From NCBI RefSeq assembly GCF_014212135.1, contig NZ_JACJVQ010000014.1:1-64000 (forward strand): a stretch of 64,000 bases of DNA, written 5' to 3'. Below, one piece after another: positions 9,397 to 18,446 of this stretch (its first letter is position 1; each line of letters starts with the position of its first letter). A program made the translations under genes and the position numbers. The notes under the pieces are model-generated. The model searched no databases and was not told the DNA's origin. It saw nothing but the letters and a program-made list of their open reading frames with translations. The DNA comes from Cohnella thailandensis (GTDB taxonomy: Bacteria > Bacillota > Bacilli > Paenibacillales > Paenibacillaceae).

Positions 9397-9462
9397 TATT
9401 TTGTAATTATCGGGTCAGAAAATATAACATCTAGATCTAGCTAAAAGGAGTGGGAATCTAAT

Positions 9463-9927
9463 TTGTCTCGAATCGAGCAGAAGTTAATGGAGATGGGAAT
9501 CGTACTGCCGGGCCCTATCGAGCCGAAATTCTCGTACGTGCCCGCCAAGACATTCGGGAATTTCGTTTACACCTCCGGTCAAGATTGCCGAATCAACGGG
9601 GTTCTGATGTACGAAGGCAAGGTAGGAGCGGAAGTTACTCTCGAGCAAGGACGCGAGGCGGCAAGGCAAACCGGGATCAATCTGCTGACGGTTCTAAAGC
9701 ATCATCTCGGAGATCTGGACCGTATTAAGCAATTCGTGAAAGTGCTGGGCTGGGTCAATTCCGCAGAAGGGTTCTCGAATCAGCCCTTGGTCATTAACGG
9801 CTGCTCCGATTTCTTCGAGGAAGTCTTCGGAGAGAAAGGCAAGCATGCGCGTTCGGCGGTCTCGGCCAACGAACTGCCGTTTAATACGCCTGTCGAGATC
9901 GAAATCATCGTAGAAATCGAAGATTGA
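9463..9927 (+). CDS. RidA/YjgF family protein
   Basis: A 154-aa protein of the RidA family, small trimeric enzymes that hydrolyse reactive enamines/imines released by PLP-dependent enzymes. Seen are FGNFVYTSGQD near residue 30 and HARSAVSANELPFNTPVEIE near the C-terminus, where the arginine corresponds to the catalytic Arg of RidA. It starts at TTG; AAAGGAG lies upstream and no ATG fits. It is first in an operon with a PLP beta-eliminase-like enzyme, so it may handle that enzyme's product. Confidence 0.9.
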   Translation: MSRIEQKLMEMGIVLPGPIEPKFSYVPAKTFGNFVYTSGQDCRINGVLMYEGKVGAEVTLEQGREAARQTGINLLTVLKHHLGDLDRIKQFVKVLGWVNSAEGFSNQPLVINGCSDFFEEVFGEKGKHARSAVSANELPFNTPVEIEIIVEIED

Positions 9928-10026
9928 CGATCGATTCTTGAGAGGGGGAATGTCTCCCAATAGCGGACGAGCTTGCTTGCAGTGTGAGGATTAGCTTTTT
10001 CGATCAAACCAAGGAGGGCACTTTAG

Positions 10027-11118
10027 ATGAAGACAAAGAAAATCAAAGGTTTAGCATTCCTGCTCATCGTATCGCTTTTCGTATTTCTGGCAGCTTGCGG
10101 CAACTCGAACGGGAATGAAGGCTCCGGCGCCTCGCCGAGCGGCAGCGCTGCCGCGGACTCGGGAGACAAGCTTAAGCTTGGAGTCGTCGTTATCGATTTG
10201 ACGAACTCCTTCTATGTAAGAATGAAGCAAGCCGGCGACGTGGCGGCAAAGGACTACGGCGTCGAAGCGGTCTGGCAGAGCGCGGACAGCTCGTTGGAGA
10301 AGCAAATCTCGATCGTCGAGAACTTCATCCAGCAGGGCGTCGATGCGATTCTGATCGATCCGATCGACGCGAACGGAATCGTTCCCGCGATCACGAAAGC
10401 GAAGGAAGCGGGCATCCCGGTCATCACGATGGGCAATAAGGTCGAAGGCGACTGGAACTACAACACGCTGTATCCGGACTACGAGAACATGGGCGCCGTA
10501 GCCCGCGCCATAGGCACCAAGCTGGGAGGAGAAGGCCAAGTCGCCTTGCTTACCGGAACGGCGGGGAACTACGTGTCCGATACTCGCGAGAAGGGCTTCA
10601 CCGACGTCATGAAGGCGGAATTCCCGAATATCGAGATCGTGGGCGTGCAGCCGACAAACTTCGATTCGGCGGAAGCTCAACGCGTAACGGAAACTTGGCT
10701 GAACAACTATCCGGATCTGAACGCCATCGCCTTCATCAACGATCCGCTTGGCCTGTCCGCGATCTCGGCTGCCGAAGCGAAGGGCAAGAAGCTTTATTAC
10801 GGCGGATATGACGGGGATGCGGAAATGTCGACGTTCCTGAACGACGGCTCGATGCTGATAGACGTTCTGACAGGAGCTGAGCGCGTGGGCTATTGGAACG
10901 TTGCCGCGGGCGCGCGTATCGCCAAGGGAGCGAAGTTCCCGACGGACCTGTTCATGCCGACGCACTTCGTATCCAGCGACGCTGTCGGACAAGAGCTGAA
11001 GGGGAACGGCTTCGACTACGAGTACATGACTCCGGAAGCGGCGGCGGAATTCTCCAAGAACTATACCGAAGAGATGGGACCGGATCAACCGGATGGAAGG
11101 ATTAGTGGACAAGAATGA
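10027..11118 (+). CDS. Ribose-type ABC substrate-binding lipoprotein
   Basis: A 363-aa periplasmic-binding protein of the RbsB type (Peripla_BP_4). It has a signal peptide with lipobox LAAC (about residue 24) and a Gly/Ser linker. The mature start KLGVVVIDLTNSFYVRMKQAG and QQGVDAILIDPIDANGI are typical of the family. AAGGAGG precedes the ATG. Its stop overlaps the start of the fused permease/ATPase gene. The ligand need not be a sugar: the adjoining genes suggest an acylated amino compound or amino-sugar derivative, which is inference. Confidence 0.93.
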   Translation: MKTKKIKGLAFLLIVSLFVFLAACGNSNGNEGSGASPSGSAAADSGDKLKLGVVVIDLTNSFYVRMKQAGDVAAKDYGVEAVWQSADSSLEKQISIVENFIQQGVDAILIDPIDANGIVPAITKAKEAGIPVITMGNKVEGDWNYNTLYPDYENMGAVARAIGTKLGGEGQVALLTGTAGNYVSDTREKGFTDVMKAEFPNIEIVGVQPTNFDSAEAQRVTETWLNNYPDLNAIAFINDPLGLSAISAAEAKGKKLYYGGYDGDAEMSTFLNDGSMLIDVLTGAERVGYWNVAAGARIAKGAKFPTDLFMPTHFVSSDAVGQELKGNGFDYEYMTPEAAAEFSKNYTEEMGPDQPDGRISGQE

Positions 11119-13676
11119 CATCGGCGGGGACAAGCGTGAAGCAGCAACGATGGATGACCGGTCTTCTTAGAGACCGTTCTGGCAGAATTAATCTCACGCT
11201 GGTCGGAACCAATCTCCTGTTTATCCTCGGATTCGGTTTTATGCTGGATCACTTTCTGGCTTGGGGCAACTTCATCAACATGGGGCATCAAATGGCGATT
11301 ACCGCGCTTATCGCTTTCGCGATGACGGCCGTCATTCTGACTAAAGGAATCGACCTATCGGTCGGTTCCGCCCTTGCTTTATCCGGCATTGTCGGCGCTC
11401 AAGCTTATGAAAGCGGCGTCCCTCCGATCCTTGCCTTGCTTATCGTCGTGTTGACGGGAGCGGCCGTTGGGGCGCTGAACGGGGTGTTGGTCACGACCTT
11501 CAAGATCAGCCCGTTTATCGCGACATTCGGAACGATGGCCATGTGCAAGGGGGCGGCGCTCAGCCTCTCCGATTCGAAGAGCATCCAGGTGACCGACCCG
11601 GTTATGACATGGCTGGGCTCCAAGTCGTTCGGATCGATTCCGGTGTCCATTTTTATCGTGTTTCTACTGCTGGCGATTTGGTGGGTGACTCTGAATCGAA
11701 CCGTTCTCGGCCGTTATATCTATGCGACCGGGGGCAACGACGAGACGACTCGCGCGTCGGCGATCAGCAGCAGGAAGATTCAGTTCCTCGCGTATCTCCT
11801 GTCGGGAGCGTCAGCGGGTCTGGCGGCCATCCTTCTGATCGGCAGAGTGCAATCCGCTCAGCCGCTGGCCGGGAACAACCTGCAGTTCGACGTCATTACG
11901 GCCGTCGTCATTGGCGGTACCCTGCTCAGCGGTGGCGTCGGCAGCGTGATGGGCACTTTCTTAGGAGCCATTCTGGTAACGATTATCCGTACGGGCTTGT
12001 CCTTCTACGGTGCGAGTCAAGAAATTATCTATATGGTTACTGGCGGAATGATATTGCTCTCGGTCATTCTCTACCAGCCTAATATTCTTAAGAGTCTGAA
12101 GGTGTCCTTCCGGAAGTCTGCGGGAGTTTCACCCCCCGATTCTCGGACCGTCCCGATCGGCGGAGCCGCAACGGATTCGCGCGGGCGGCATACGCTTCGC
12201 CTTAACGGCATCGGCAAGCTGTACTCCGGCGTTCGCGCCTTGCAAAACGTGTCGTTCCATATTTCGTCGGGCGAGGTCGTTGCGCTCGTCGGGGAGAACG
12301 GAGCGGGCAAGTCGACCTTGGTCAAGATCATGACCGGCGTCATTACCCCGGAAGAAGGTACGCTCGAGCTTGACGGCAAGGAGATCCAGCTGCGTTCGCC
12401 GAAAGCCGCGAGAGAGGCGGGAATCGGGGTTATTCACCAGCATTACAGCTTGATTCCCGAGCTGTCCGTCTATGAGAACCTGTTTATCGGCCGGGAAGAA
12501 ACGACGGGCGGCGTGCTGAACAAGTCAGAGATGAAGCGCGTCGCCAGGGAACTGCTTGACGAGTTCGAGATCCCTCTTCAGCCGGAGAGCAAGATCAGCA
12601 CGCTGACGGTCGGCCAGATGCAACTGATCGAGGTGCTGAAGGCAACTTTGGGTAACCCGTGGCTTATAATCATGGACGAGCCGACGTCTTCCCTATCCAA
12701 GAGCGAAAGCGAGAAACTGTACGAGCTGATCGGCAAGCTTACCGCCAAAGGAGTGGCGATCTTCTTCATCTCGCACAAGATGGAGGAGCTGTACAAGCTC
12801 TGCAGCCGCGCGATCGTCATGCGGGACGGACAGCATGTCGGCGACGCAAGCTTGCCGGAGACCGGGGAGCAGGAGATCATCGCGATGATGGTCGGCCGCA
12901 ACATCGACAGCATCTTCCCTTATCAAGAAGCGATCCCGAAGCAAATCGCGATCGAATTGGATGGCATTGGCGACGGAGAGAGGCTGAAGGACGCCACCTT
13001 GCGGGTGCGGGAAGGCGAGATCGTCGTGCTGGCCGGTCTGATGGGAGCGGGACGGAGCGAAGTCTTGAACGCTTTGTTCGGCATCACGAAGCTTCGCCAA
13101 GGATCGATCCGCGTCTTCGGGCAGAAGATCGAAAGGCCGAATCCCAAGAAGATGGCTGCCCTCGGACTCGCATACGTGCCGGAAGATCGGCATAAATCGG
13201 GCTTCGTTCCGATGTTCTCGGTACGCTATAACATGTCGCTGGCCTGGCTTCGGATGCAGAACCGGTTCGGCTTCGTTCCCCTGAAGGAAGAGAAGCAGTT
13301 GACCGACGACTTGATCCGCAAGCTTAACGTCCGCCCGGCGGATCCGAACAAGCATACGATCAACCTGTCGGGAGGCAACCAGCAGAAGGTCGTGCTCGGC
13401 AAGTGGCTCGCGGTCAATCCGAAGATTCTGCTTCTTGACGATCCGACCCGAGGAGTGGACGTCGGAGCGAAGTCGGAAATCCACCAGTTGATTGCCGGAT
13501 TGAAAGCGCAAGGCGTGGCGATCCTTATCGTCTCGTCGGAGCTTCCTGAAGCGCTCGGCGTGGCGGATCGGATCGTCGTGATGCACGAAGGGCGTTCGGT
13601 GGCGGAGCTTGCGCACGGCGCTTCGGAGAAGGAAGTCATGCACTACGCTTTGGGCATGCATCTGTCTGCACGTTAA
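11115..13676 (+). CDS. Fused ABC permease-ATPase (RbsC-RbsA fusion)
   Basis: One 853-aa frame joins two proteins that are normally separate. Residues 1 to about 330 are an RbsC-type permease with 8-10 membrane segments (LTKGIDLSVGSALALSGIVG; FDVITAVVIGGTLLSGGVGS). After a roughly 25-residue linker, residues 355-853 are an RbsA-type double ATPase: Walker A GENGAGKST, Walker B LIIMDEPT, then the usual degenerate second site (GLMGAGRSE) with LSGGNQQK and LLDDPTRGVD. No stop or frameshift lies between the parts. A second, free RbsC-type permease is encoded at 16230, so a fusion/free-permease heterodimer is likely. Confidence 0.93.
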   Translation: MTSAGTSVKQQRWMTGLLRDRSGRINLTLVGTNLLFILGFGFMLDHFLAWGNFINMGHQMAITALIAFAMTAVILTKGIDLSVGSALALSGIVGAQAYESGVPPILALLIVVLTGAAVGALNGVLVTTFKISPFIATFGTMAMCKGAALSLSDSKSIQVTDPVMTWLGSKSFGSIPVSIFIVFLLLAIWWVTLNRTVLGRYIYATGGNDETTRASAISSRKIQFLAYLLSGASAGLAAILLIGRVQSAQPLAGNNLQFDVITAVVIGGTLLSGGVGSVMGTFLGAILVTIIRTGLSFYGASQEIIYMVTGGMILLSVILYQPNILKSLKVSFRKSAGVSPPDSRTVPIGGAATDSRGRHTLRLNGIGKLYSGVRALQNVSFHISSGEVVALVGENGAGKSTLVKIMTGVITPEEGTLELDGKEIQLRSPKAAREAGIGVIHQHYSLIPELSVYENLFIGREETTGGVLNKSEMKRVARELLDEFEIPLQPESKISTLTVGQMQLIEVLKATLGNPWLIIMDEPTSSLSKSESEKLYELIGKLTAKGVAIFFISHKMEELYKLCSRAIVMRDGQHVGDASLPETGEQEIIAMMVGRNIDSIFPYQEAIPKQIAIELDGIGDGERLKDATLRVREGEIVVLAGLMGAGRSEVLNALFGITKLRQGSIRVFGQKIERPNPKKMAALGLAYVPEDRHKSGFVPMFSVRYNMSLAWLRMQNRFGFVPLKEEKQLTDDLIRKLNVRPADPNKHTINLSGGNQQKVVLGKWLAVNPKILLLDDPTRGVDVGAKSEIHQLIAGLKAQGVAILIVSSELPEALGVADRIVVMHEGRSVAELAHGASEKEVMHYALGMHLSAR

Positions 13677-13728
13677 CGGAGTACCGTGAAGAATGATTCC
13701 GTTCCTAAATAGAAGGGAGAACGCTCAA

Positions 13729-14742
13729 ATGCAAAGATTAAAAATGGCCGTTGTCGGCGCAGGGGTTATGGGACAAACGCATGCCCGGACGATCGCGGAA
13801 TGCGATTCCGCTGAGCTGGTTGCAATCGTGGACGTGAACGCGACGCTTGGGGCTCAGGTGGCGAACCAATTCGGAGCGAAATATATTTCCAGCATAGAGG
13901 AAGCGATGGAGGACGGCTCGATCGACGCGTTTACCGTAGCTCTCCCCGATCGGCTCCATGTTGACGCCGCTTCGAAGCTTCTATCCGGAGGCAAGGCCGT
14001 CCTTCTGGAGAAGCCGATGGCCGATACGTTGGAGGGCGCCAGGAAAATAGCGGAAGCGGCCAAGCAGGGCAACGCGCGATTGATGGTCGCCCAATTGCTC
14101 CGGTTCGACCCGCGTTACGCGACGGCCGCCGCCCGGGTTCGAAGCGGAGAGATCGGCGACGTCGTTCACGTGAACGCGAAGCGCTTCTCCTATCAGGACG
14201 TCGGCATTCGCATGAAGGGCTCGAGCTCGGTCATGTTCTATCTCGGGGTTCACGACGTCGACGCCATGCAATGGGTCACCGGCAAAAAGGTGAAGAGCGT
14301 GTTCGCGCGCGCCGTCTCGAAGATCATGCCTTTGAACGGAGTGAACTCCGAAGACGCGATCTTCGCGACGTGCCTGTACGAAGACGGCTCGATCGGCAAT
14401 CTGAGCGTCTCCTGGGGCATTCCGTCCTATGCTCCTTCGGGCATCAACGCGGGACTTGAAATCGTCGGCACGAAGGGGATCATCAAGGTCGATACGGCCG
14501 ATCACGGCATCAGCGTCATGAACAGCGACAAGATCGAGCTGCCGGACGCGCTTCATTGGCCGGAGGTGCACGGCCTAATCACGGGCGATTTGAAAGACGA
14601 GGTGCTGCACTTCGTAAGGGCGGTACGCGACAACAAGCCGTTCGTTATCTCGGTGGAGGAAGCGATGCAGGCGGTCGCCGTGAACGACGCGATCCTTAAG
14701 TCGGTGGAGACCGGCGGCATCGTCGAAGTCGAAGCGCTGTAA
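13729..14742 (+). CDS. Gfo/Idh/MocA family oxidoreductase
   Basis: A 337-aa NAD(P)-dependent dehydrogenase. The N-terminal Rossmann fold shows AVVGAGVMGQTHA and the EKPMA motif; the C-terminal domain has the YLGVHDVD segment with the conserved catalytic-type histidine. I start at ATG 13729 (AAGGGAG 9 bp upstream) rather than the ATG 36 bases earlier. Family members oxidise sugars, inositols or amino-sugar derivatives. In this operon it probably carries out an early or middle oxidation of the imported compound. Confidence 0.9.
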   Translation: MQRLKMAVVGAGVMGQTHARTIAECDSAELVAIVDVNATLGAQVANQFGAKYISSIEEAMEDGSIDAFTVALPDRLHVDAASKLLSGGKAVLLEKPMADTLEGARKIAEAAKQGNARLMVAQLLRFDPRYATAAARVRSGEIGDVVHVNAKRFSYQDVGIRMKGSSSVMFYLGVHDVDAMQWVTGKKVKSVFARAVSKIMPLNGVNSEDAIFATCLYEDGSIGNLSVSWGIPSYAPSGINAGLEIVGTKGIIKVDTADHGISVMNSDKIELPDALHWPEVHGLITGDLKDEVLHFVRAVRDNKPFVISVEEAMQAVAVNDAILKSVETGGIVEVEAL

Positions 14743-14776
14743 CGCAAAGCCAGTGGACCCAAGGGAGGCTAACATC

Positions 14777-16225
14777 ATGATCTACCCTATGCTTATCGAT
14801 GGAGAATGGTATACCGGCAGCGAGAGCGCGCTTAAGGACGTCATCAACCCGGCTACGGGAGAGGTGCTCGGTCAGATCCCGCTCGGAACGAGGGAGGATG
14901 CGGGCAGGGCGGTCGAAGCTGCTCATCGCGCTTCCAAGCAGCTCGCGAGGATGACCGTCTTCGAGCGGGCGGAGCTGTGCGTTCGGATCGCCGATGCGGT
15001 CGAACGCAACCAGGAGAAGCTCGCCCGGCTGCTGGCGATGGAGAACGGGAAGACTTACTCGGACGCGTTAGGCGAAGTGAAGGGGGCGGTCGCGGGCAGT
15101 TTCCGCGAAGCCGCCGAACAGATCAAGTGGATGAACGACGCGATCATCCCGCTGCGGGACCGGAACATGAGGTCTTACACGTATCGCAAGCCTAGAGGCG
15201 TGTACGGCATTATCTCGCCGTGGAACTTCCCGCTAGGCAATCCTTCCGTTTATTATCTGGCTCCGGGACTGGCGGCGGGGAACGCGCTCGTCTGGGTGCC
15301 TGCCCTGACGAGCGCGGCGGTCGCGAGCGAGTTCATGCGCGTGCTGGAGGAAGCGGAGCTGCCGAAGGGCGCCTTGAACCTGGTGATCGGGGAAGGTCCG
15401 GTCGTCGGAGACGCCGTCGTCGTCCACGAGAGGACGAATGCGATCGGATTCACCGGAAGCACCCCGACCGGCAACACGATCGCGGCCCGGGCGAAAGGCA
15501 AGCCATGCCTGCTCGAGCTGGGCGGCAACGGCCCTACGATCGTGCTGGAGGACGCCGATCTCGATCTGGCGGCCGCGGCGCTCGTGCGCGCGAGCTTCGC
15601 CAATGCGGGCCAAGTGTGCACGTCCACCGAACGCGTGCTGGTTCACGACGGCATCGCGGACCGTCTCGTGAGCAAGATCGCCGAATTGACGGCAGAGGTG
15701 AAGCTTGGCGATCCGTTCGACGGCGCCACGACGATGGGCCCTGTCCATACGAGCCAAGTGGCGGATAAGGTGCTCAGCCAGACGAAAGACGCCATCGCCA
15801 AGGGCGCAAAGCTGATCGCCGGAGGCAAGGCTCAGGAAGGACGGCCGACCGGGCAGTATATCGAGCCGACCATCCTGGACCACGTGACGGTCGACGCCGA
15901 CATCAACGTCGAAGAGACGTTCGGTCCGGTTCTTCCGATCCTGCGGTTCAATGACGAATCCGAGCTGCCGGCCTTGATCGCCTCGAGCCCGTTCCGTCTG
16001 GCCGCCGCCATCTTCAGCAAGAACATCGACAAGGCGATGATGATGGCCGAACAGATGGACTTCGGCTACATCAACATCAATGAAGGCAGCAATTATTGGG
16101 ATACGATGATTCCGGCGGGAGGCGCTTCCGGAAGCGCCAGCGGAGTCGGGCGCAGCGGAGGCAAGTGGTCGATCGAAGAGATGACCGAATTGCGTACCGT
16201 CAACGTCCGCTTCTCGGGAGTATAA
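14777..16225 (+). CDS. NAD(P)-dependent aldehyde dehydrogenase
   Basis: A 482-aa aldehyde dehydrogenase of usual length. It has the Asn/Lys region (SPWNFPL), the glycine-rich loop GFTGSTPTG, the catalytic Glu in LELGGNGP and the catalytic Cys in NAGQVCTSTERV. It oxidises an aldehyde intermediate to the acid; the substrate cannot be read from sequence. I choose ATG 14777 because AAGGGAGG lies 9 bp upstream. It is in the same direction and tightly packed between the dehydrogenase and the second permease. Confidence 0.93.
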   Translation: MIYPMLIDGEWYTGSESALKDVINPATGEVLGQIPLGTREDAGRAVEAAHRASKQLARMTVFERAELCVRIADAVERNQEKLARLLAMENGKTYSDALGEVKGAVAGSFREAAEQIKWMNDAIIPLRDRNMRSYTYRKPRGVYGIISPWNFPLGNPSVYYLAPGLAAGNALVWVPALTSAAVASEFMRVLEEAELPKGALNLVIGEGPVVGDAVVVHERTNAIGFTGSTPTGNTIAARAKGKPCLLELGGNGPTIVLEDADLDLAAAALVRASFANAGQVCTSTERVLVHDGIADRLVSKIAELTAEVKLGDPFDGATTMGPVHTSQVADKVLSQTKDAIAKGAKLIAGGKAQEGRPTGQYIEPTILDHVTVDADINVEETFGPVLPILRFNDESELPALIASSPFRLAAAIFSKNIDKAMMMAEQMDFGYININEGSNYWDTMIPAGGASGSASGVGRSGGKWSIEEMTELRTVNVRFSGV

Positions 16226-16229
16226 AGCG

Positions 16230-17216
16230 ATGAAGAAGGCCAAAACAACCCAAGTGAGTCTCGCGCGGCTGCTCGATCTCGCTCCTCTGCTTTTGCTGAT
16301 CGTGTTCCTCGTCGTATTCGGACTGATGGACAGCCGTATCGTGTCGGGCGCGAACCTGCTTCAGACGCTCGTGACCGCAGCGCCGATCGCGATCATGGGC
16401 ATCGGAGCGATGATCGTGCTCATCTCGGGCGGTATCGACCTGTCCGCAGGTTATGGAGTAAGTCTATGCGCCGTCGTGGCGGGAGTCGTTCTCCGGGATT
16501 CCGGATCTCTGATCGTATCGGTCCTGGCTACTCTCCTCGTCGGCGCGCTGGTCGGAGTGTTCAACGGATTTTTCGTCGGCAAGCTTAAGTTGCAATCGTT
16601 TATCGTTACGCTGGGCTCCATGTCGGTTATCCAAGGGGTAACCTTGACGCTGGTGACGGGCGGAGTCATTCTGGTCACGGATCCGACTCTGAAGACGATC
16701 GGGATCAAAAGCACGTTCGGGATTCCGAACATTCTGATGATCGCCGTCGTTCTCGTCGTTCTGGCTTCCTTCCTGATCAAGCGGACGACGTTCGGGCTGC
16801 GCACGTACGGGATCGGAAGCAGCGAGGAATCGACCCGCATGTCCGGAGTGCCGATCGTCCGGCAGCAATATTTGATTTATATCTTCAGCGGAGTATGCAC
16901 GGCGCTTGCGGCCCTGATGCTTATCTCCCGGGTTTCGATCGTTTCGCCGAACATCGGCGGCACCACGCTGCTTATGGATGCCATAACGGCTACGGTCATC
17001 GGAGGAACGAGTATCTTCGGCGGCAAAGGCTCCATAGCCGGCACTCTGGTCGGGGCGCTGATCATCAGCCTCATCTCGCAGGCGATGTCGACGTTCGGCG
17101 TCAGCGCGTCGAGCCTGGACTTCTTTAAGGGCTTGATTATCGTGCTTGCTCTTATCCTCGATATGGTAATTCGGGAATCCAAGGTGGTACTGAACAAACG
17201 CCGGTTGACGGCATAA
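16230..17216 (+). CDS. Ribose-type ABC permease (RbsC type)
   Basis: A 328-aa membrane protein with the BPD_transp_2 signature (LISGGIDLSAGYGVSLCAVV; LLMDAITATVIGGTSIFGGKG) and 8-10 membrane segments. It begins 4 bp after the aldehyde dehydrogenase. It probably pairs with the permease half of the fusion protein encoded at 11115, giving an asymmetric channel. Confidence 0.92.
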   Translation: MKKAKTTQVSLARLLDLAPLLLLIVFLVVFGLMDSRIVSGANLLQTLVTAAPIAIMGIGAMIVLISGGIDLSAGYGVSLCAVVAGVVLRDSGSLIVSVLATLLVGALVGVFNGFFVGKLKLQSFIVTLGSMSVIQGVTLTLVTGGVILVTDPTLKTIGIKSTFGIPNILMIAVVLVVLASFLIKRTTFGLRTYGIGSSEESTRMSGVPIVRQQYLIYIFSGVCTALAALMLISRVSIVSPNIGGTTLLMDAITATVIGGTSIFGGKGSIAGTLVGALIISLISQAMSTFGVSASSLDFFKGLIIVLALILDMVIRESKVVLNKRRLTA

Positions 17217-17252
17217 TTCAACTCGCAAGGTCGGGAAAGGCGTGGACATCTT

Positions 17253-18446
17253 ATGAGCACTATGGAACCGAGCGGCCTTGCCGACCGCTTCGAGGAAGAG
17301 GAACTGCTTCGAATCGTCCGGGATTTGGTGAGAATCCGCACCGAGAATCCCCCGGGCGGCGAAGAAGCCGCCGCTTTGTACATTCAGAGGATTCTGAAAA
17401 AGGAAGGCATCGAGGCCCGGCTTCAGTCGGTAGCCCCGGGCCGGGCCAACGTAACGGCGGTTCTGGAAGGGATTAGGCCGGGGCCGACGCTTCTCTATAA
17501 CGGCCATCTTGATGTCGTGCCGGCGGGCAACGCTTGGACCAAAGAGCCTTTCGAGGCGCTTATCCAGAACGGGAGATTATATGGAAGAGGGGCGTCCGAC
17601 ATGAAGTCGGGCGTTTCCGCCATGCTGTACGCCGCGATTCTGCTGAAGCGGATGGGCTGCCCGTTCGACGGCAAGCTGATTTTGTTCTTCAATGCGGACG
17701 AAGAAGTGAGCAACAAGGGCATGCTTCGCATGATGGAAGATCCGCTGAAAGCCGATTTTGCGGTCGTGAGCGAGCCCAGCGATCTCGATATCTGCGTTTG
17801 TCACAAGGGAGATGCCCGTATTCGCGTAACGACGACCGGCACGGCCGGCCATACGGCCGTCGTTCAGAACCCGGACAACGCGATTACGAAGATGATCCGG
17901 CTGGTTCAATCGCTGGAACGGCTGGGAAGCCGAATTCGGGAGCGCAAGCACGAGCTGTTGGGCACCGCATCGCTTACCGTCGCCCAATTTAACGGGGGCA
18001 GCGCGCCGAATATGGTTCCGTCCCGCGCGGTTATCGAGGTGGACCGGCGAATCGTCCCCGGAGAGAATCGGGAAGACGTTCTGGGCGAGATCGAGTCGGC
18101 GCTGTCAGACTCGGCGAATCAGGAAGACTTCGACTACGAGAGCGAGCTCTATTTGTACCTTCCTCCCCACGATATTCCGGTCCAGCATCGGCTGACGCAG
18201 ACGGCTCTCCGCATCGCGAGCGAAACGACCGGCAAGGAGAAGCGAGCGAAGCCGTTCGCGGCGACGGCGGAATGCCCGTTTTTCTCCCAACGTCTCGGAA
18301 TTCCGACGCTTATTCTCGGCCCGGGAAGCTTGCTTGAGGCTCATACGGCGGACGAATCGGTCGAAGTTTCGGAGATTGCGGATGCTACCAAAATATTCGT
18401 TCGGCTTGCGCTCGAGCTGCTTCGATCGGAGGAGGGAATAGCGTGA
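17253..18446 (+). CDS. M20-family metallo-hydrolase (ArgE/DapE type)
   Basis: A 397-aa zinc amidohydrolase/peptidase. Metal ligands are visible in YNGHLDVVPAG (HxD), GRGASDMKSG (Asp) and NADEEVSNKG (EE), with another His in GHTA of the dimerisation domain and LLEAHTADE near the C-terminus. These enzymes cleave an acyl or peptide amide to release an amino acid. It overlaps the PLP-enzyme gene by 4 bp (GTGA), so hydrolysis and the PLP step probably follow each other: deacylation, then elimination of the freed amino compound. Confidence 0.9.
   Translation: MSTMEPSGLADRFEEEELLRIVRDLVRIRTENPPGGEEAAALYIQRILKKEGIEARLQSVAPGRANVTAVLEGIRPGPTLLYNGHLDVVPAGNAWTKEPFEALIQNGRLYGRGASDMKSGVSAMLYAAILLKRMGCPFDGKLILFFNADEEVSNKGMLRMMEDPLKADFAVVSEPSDLDICVCHKGDARIRVTTTGTAGHTAVVQNPDNAITKMIRLVQSLERLGSRIRERKHELLGTASLTVAQFNGGSAPNMVPSRAVIEVDRRIVPGENREDVLGEIESALSDSANQEDFDYESELYLYLPPHDIPVQHRLTQTALRIASETTGKEKRAKPFAATAECPFFSQRLGIPTLILGPGSLLEAHTADESVEVSEIADATKIFVRLALELLRSEEGIA

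Larger units (their letters stand above)
9116..9462. other. Intergenic control region before the ridA operon
   Basis: This 347-bp AT-rich stretch has no gene. It contains the regulator's terminator (9242-9277) and the ridA operon promoter with its repeated element (9368-9406). An oligo-A/oligo-T run near 9345-9364 may bend the DNA. Confidence 0.7.
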
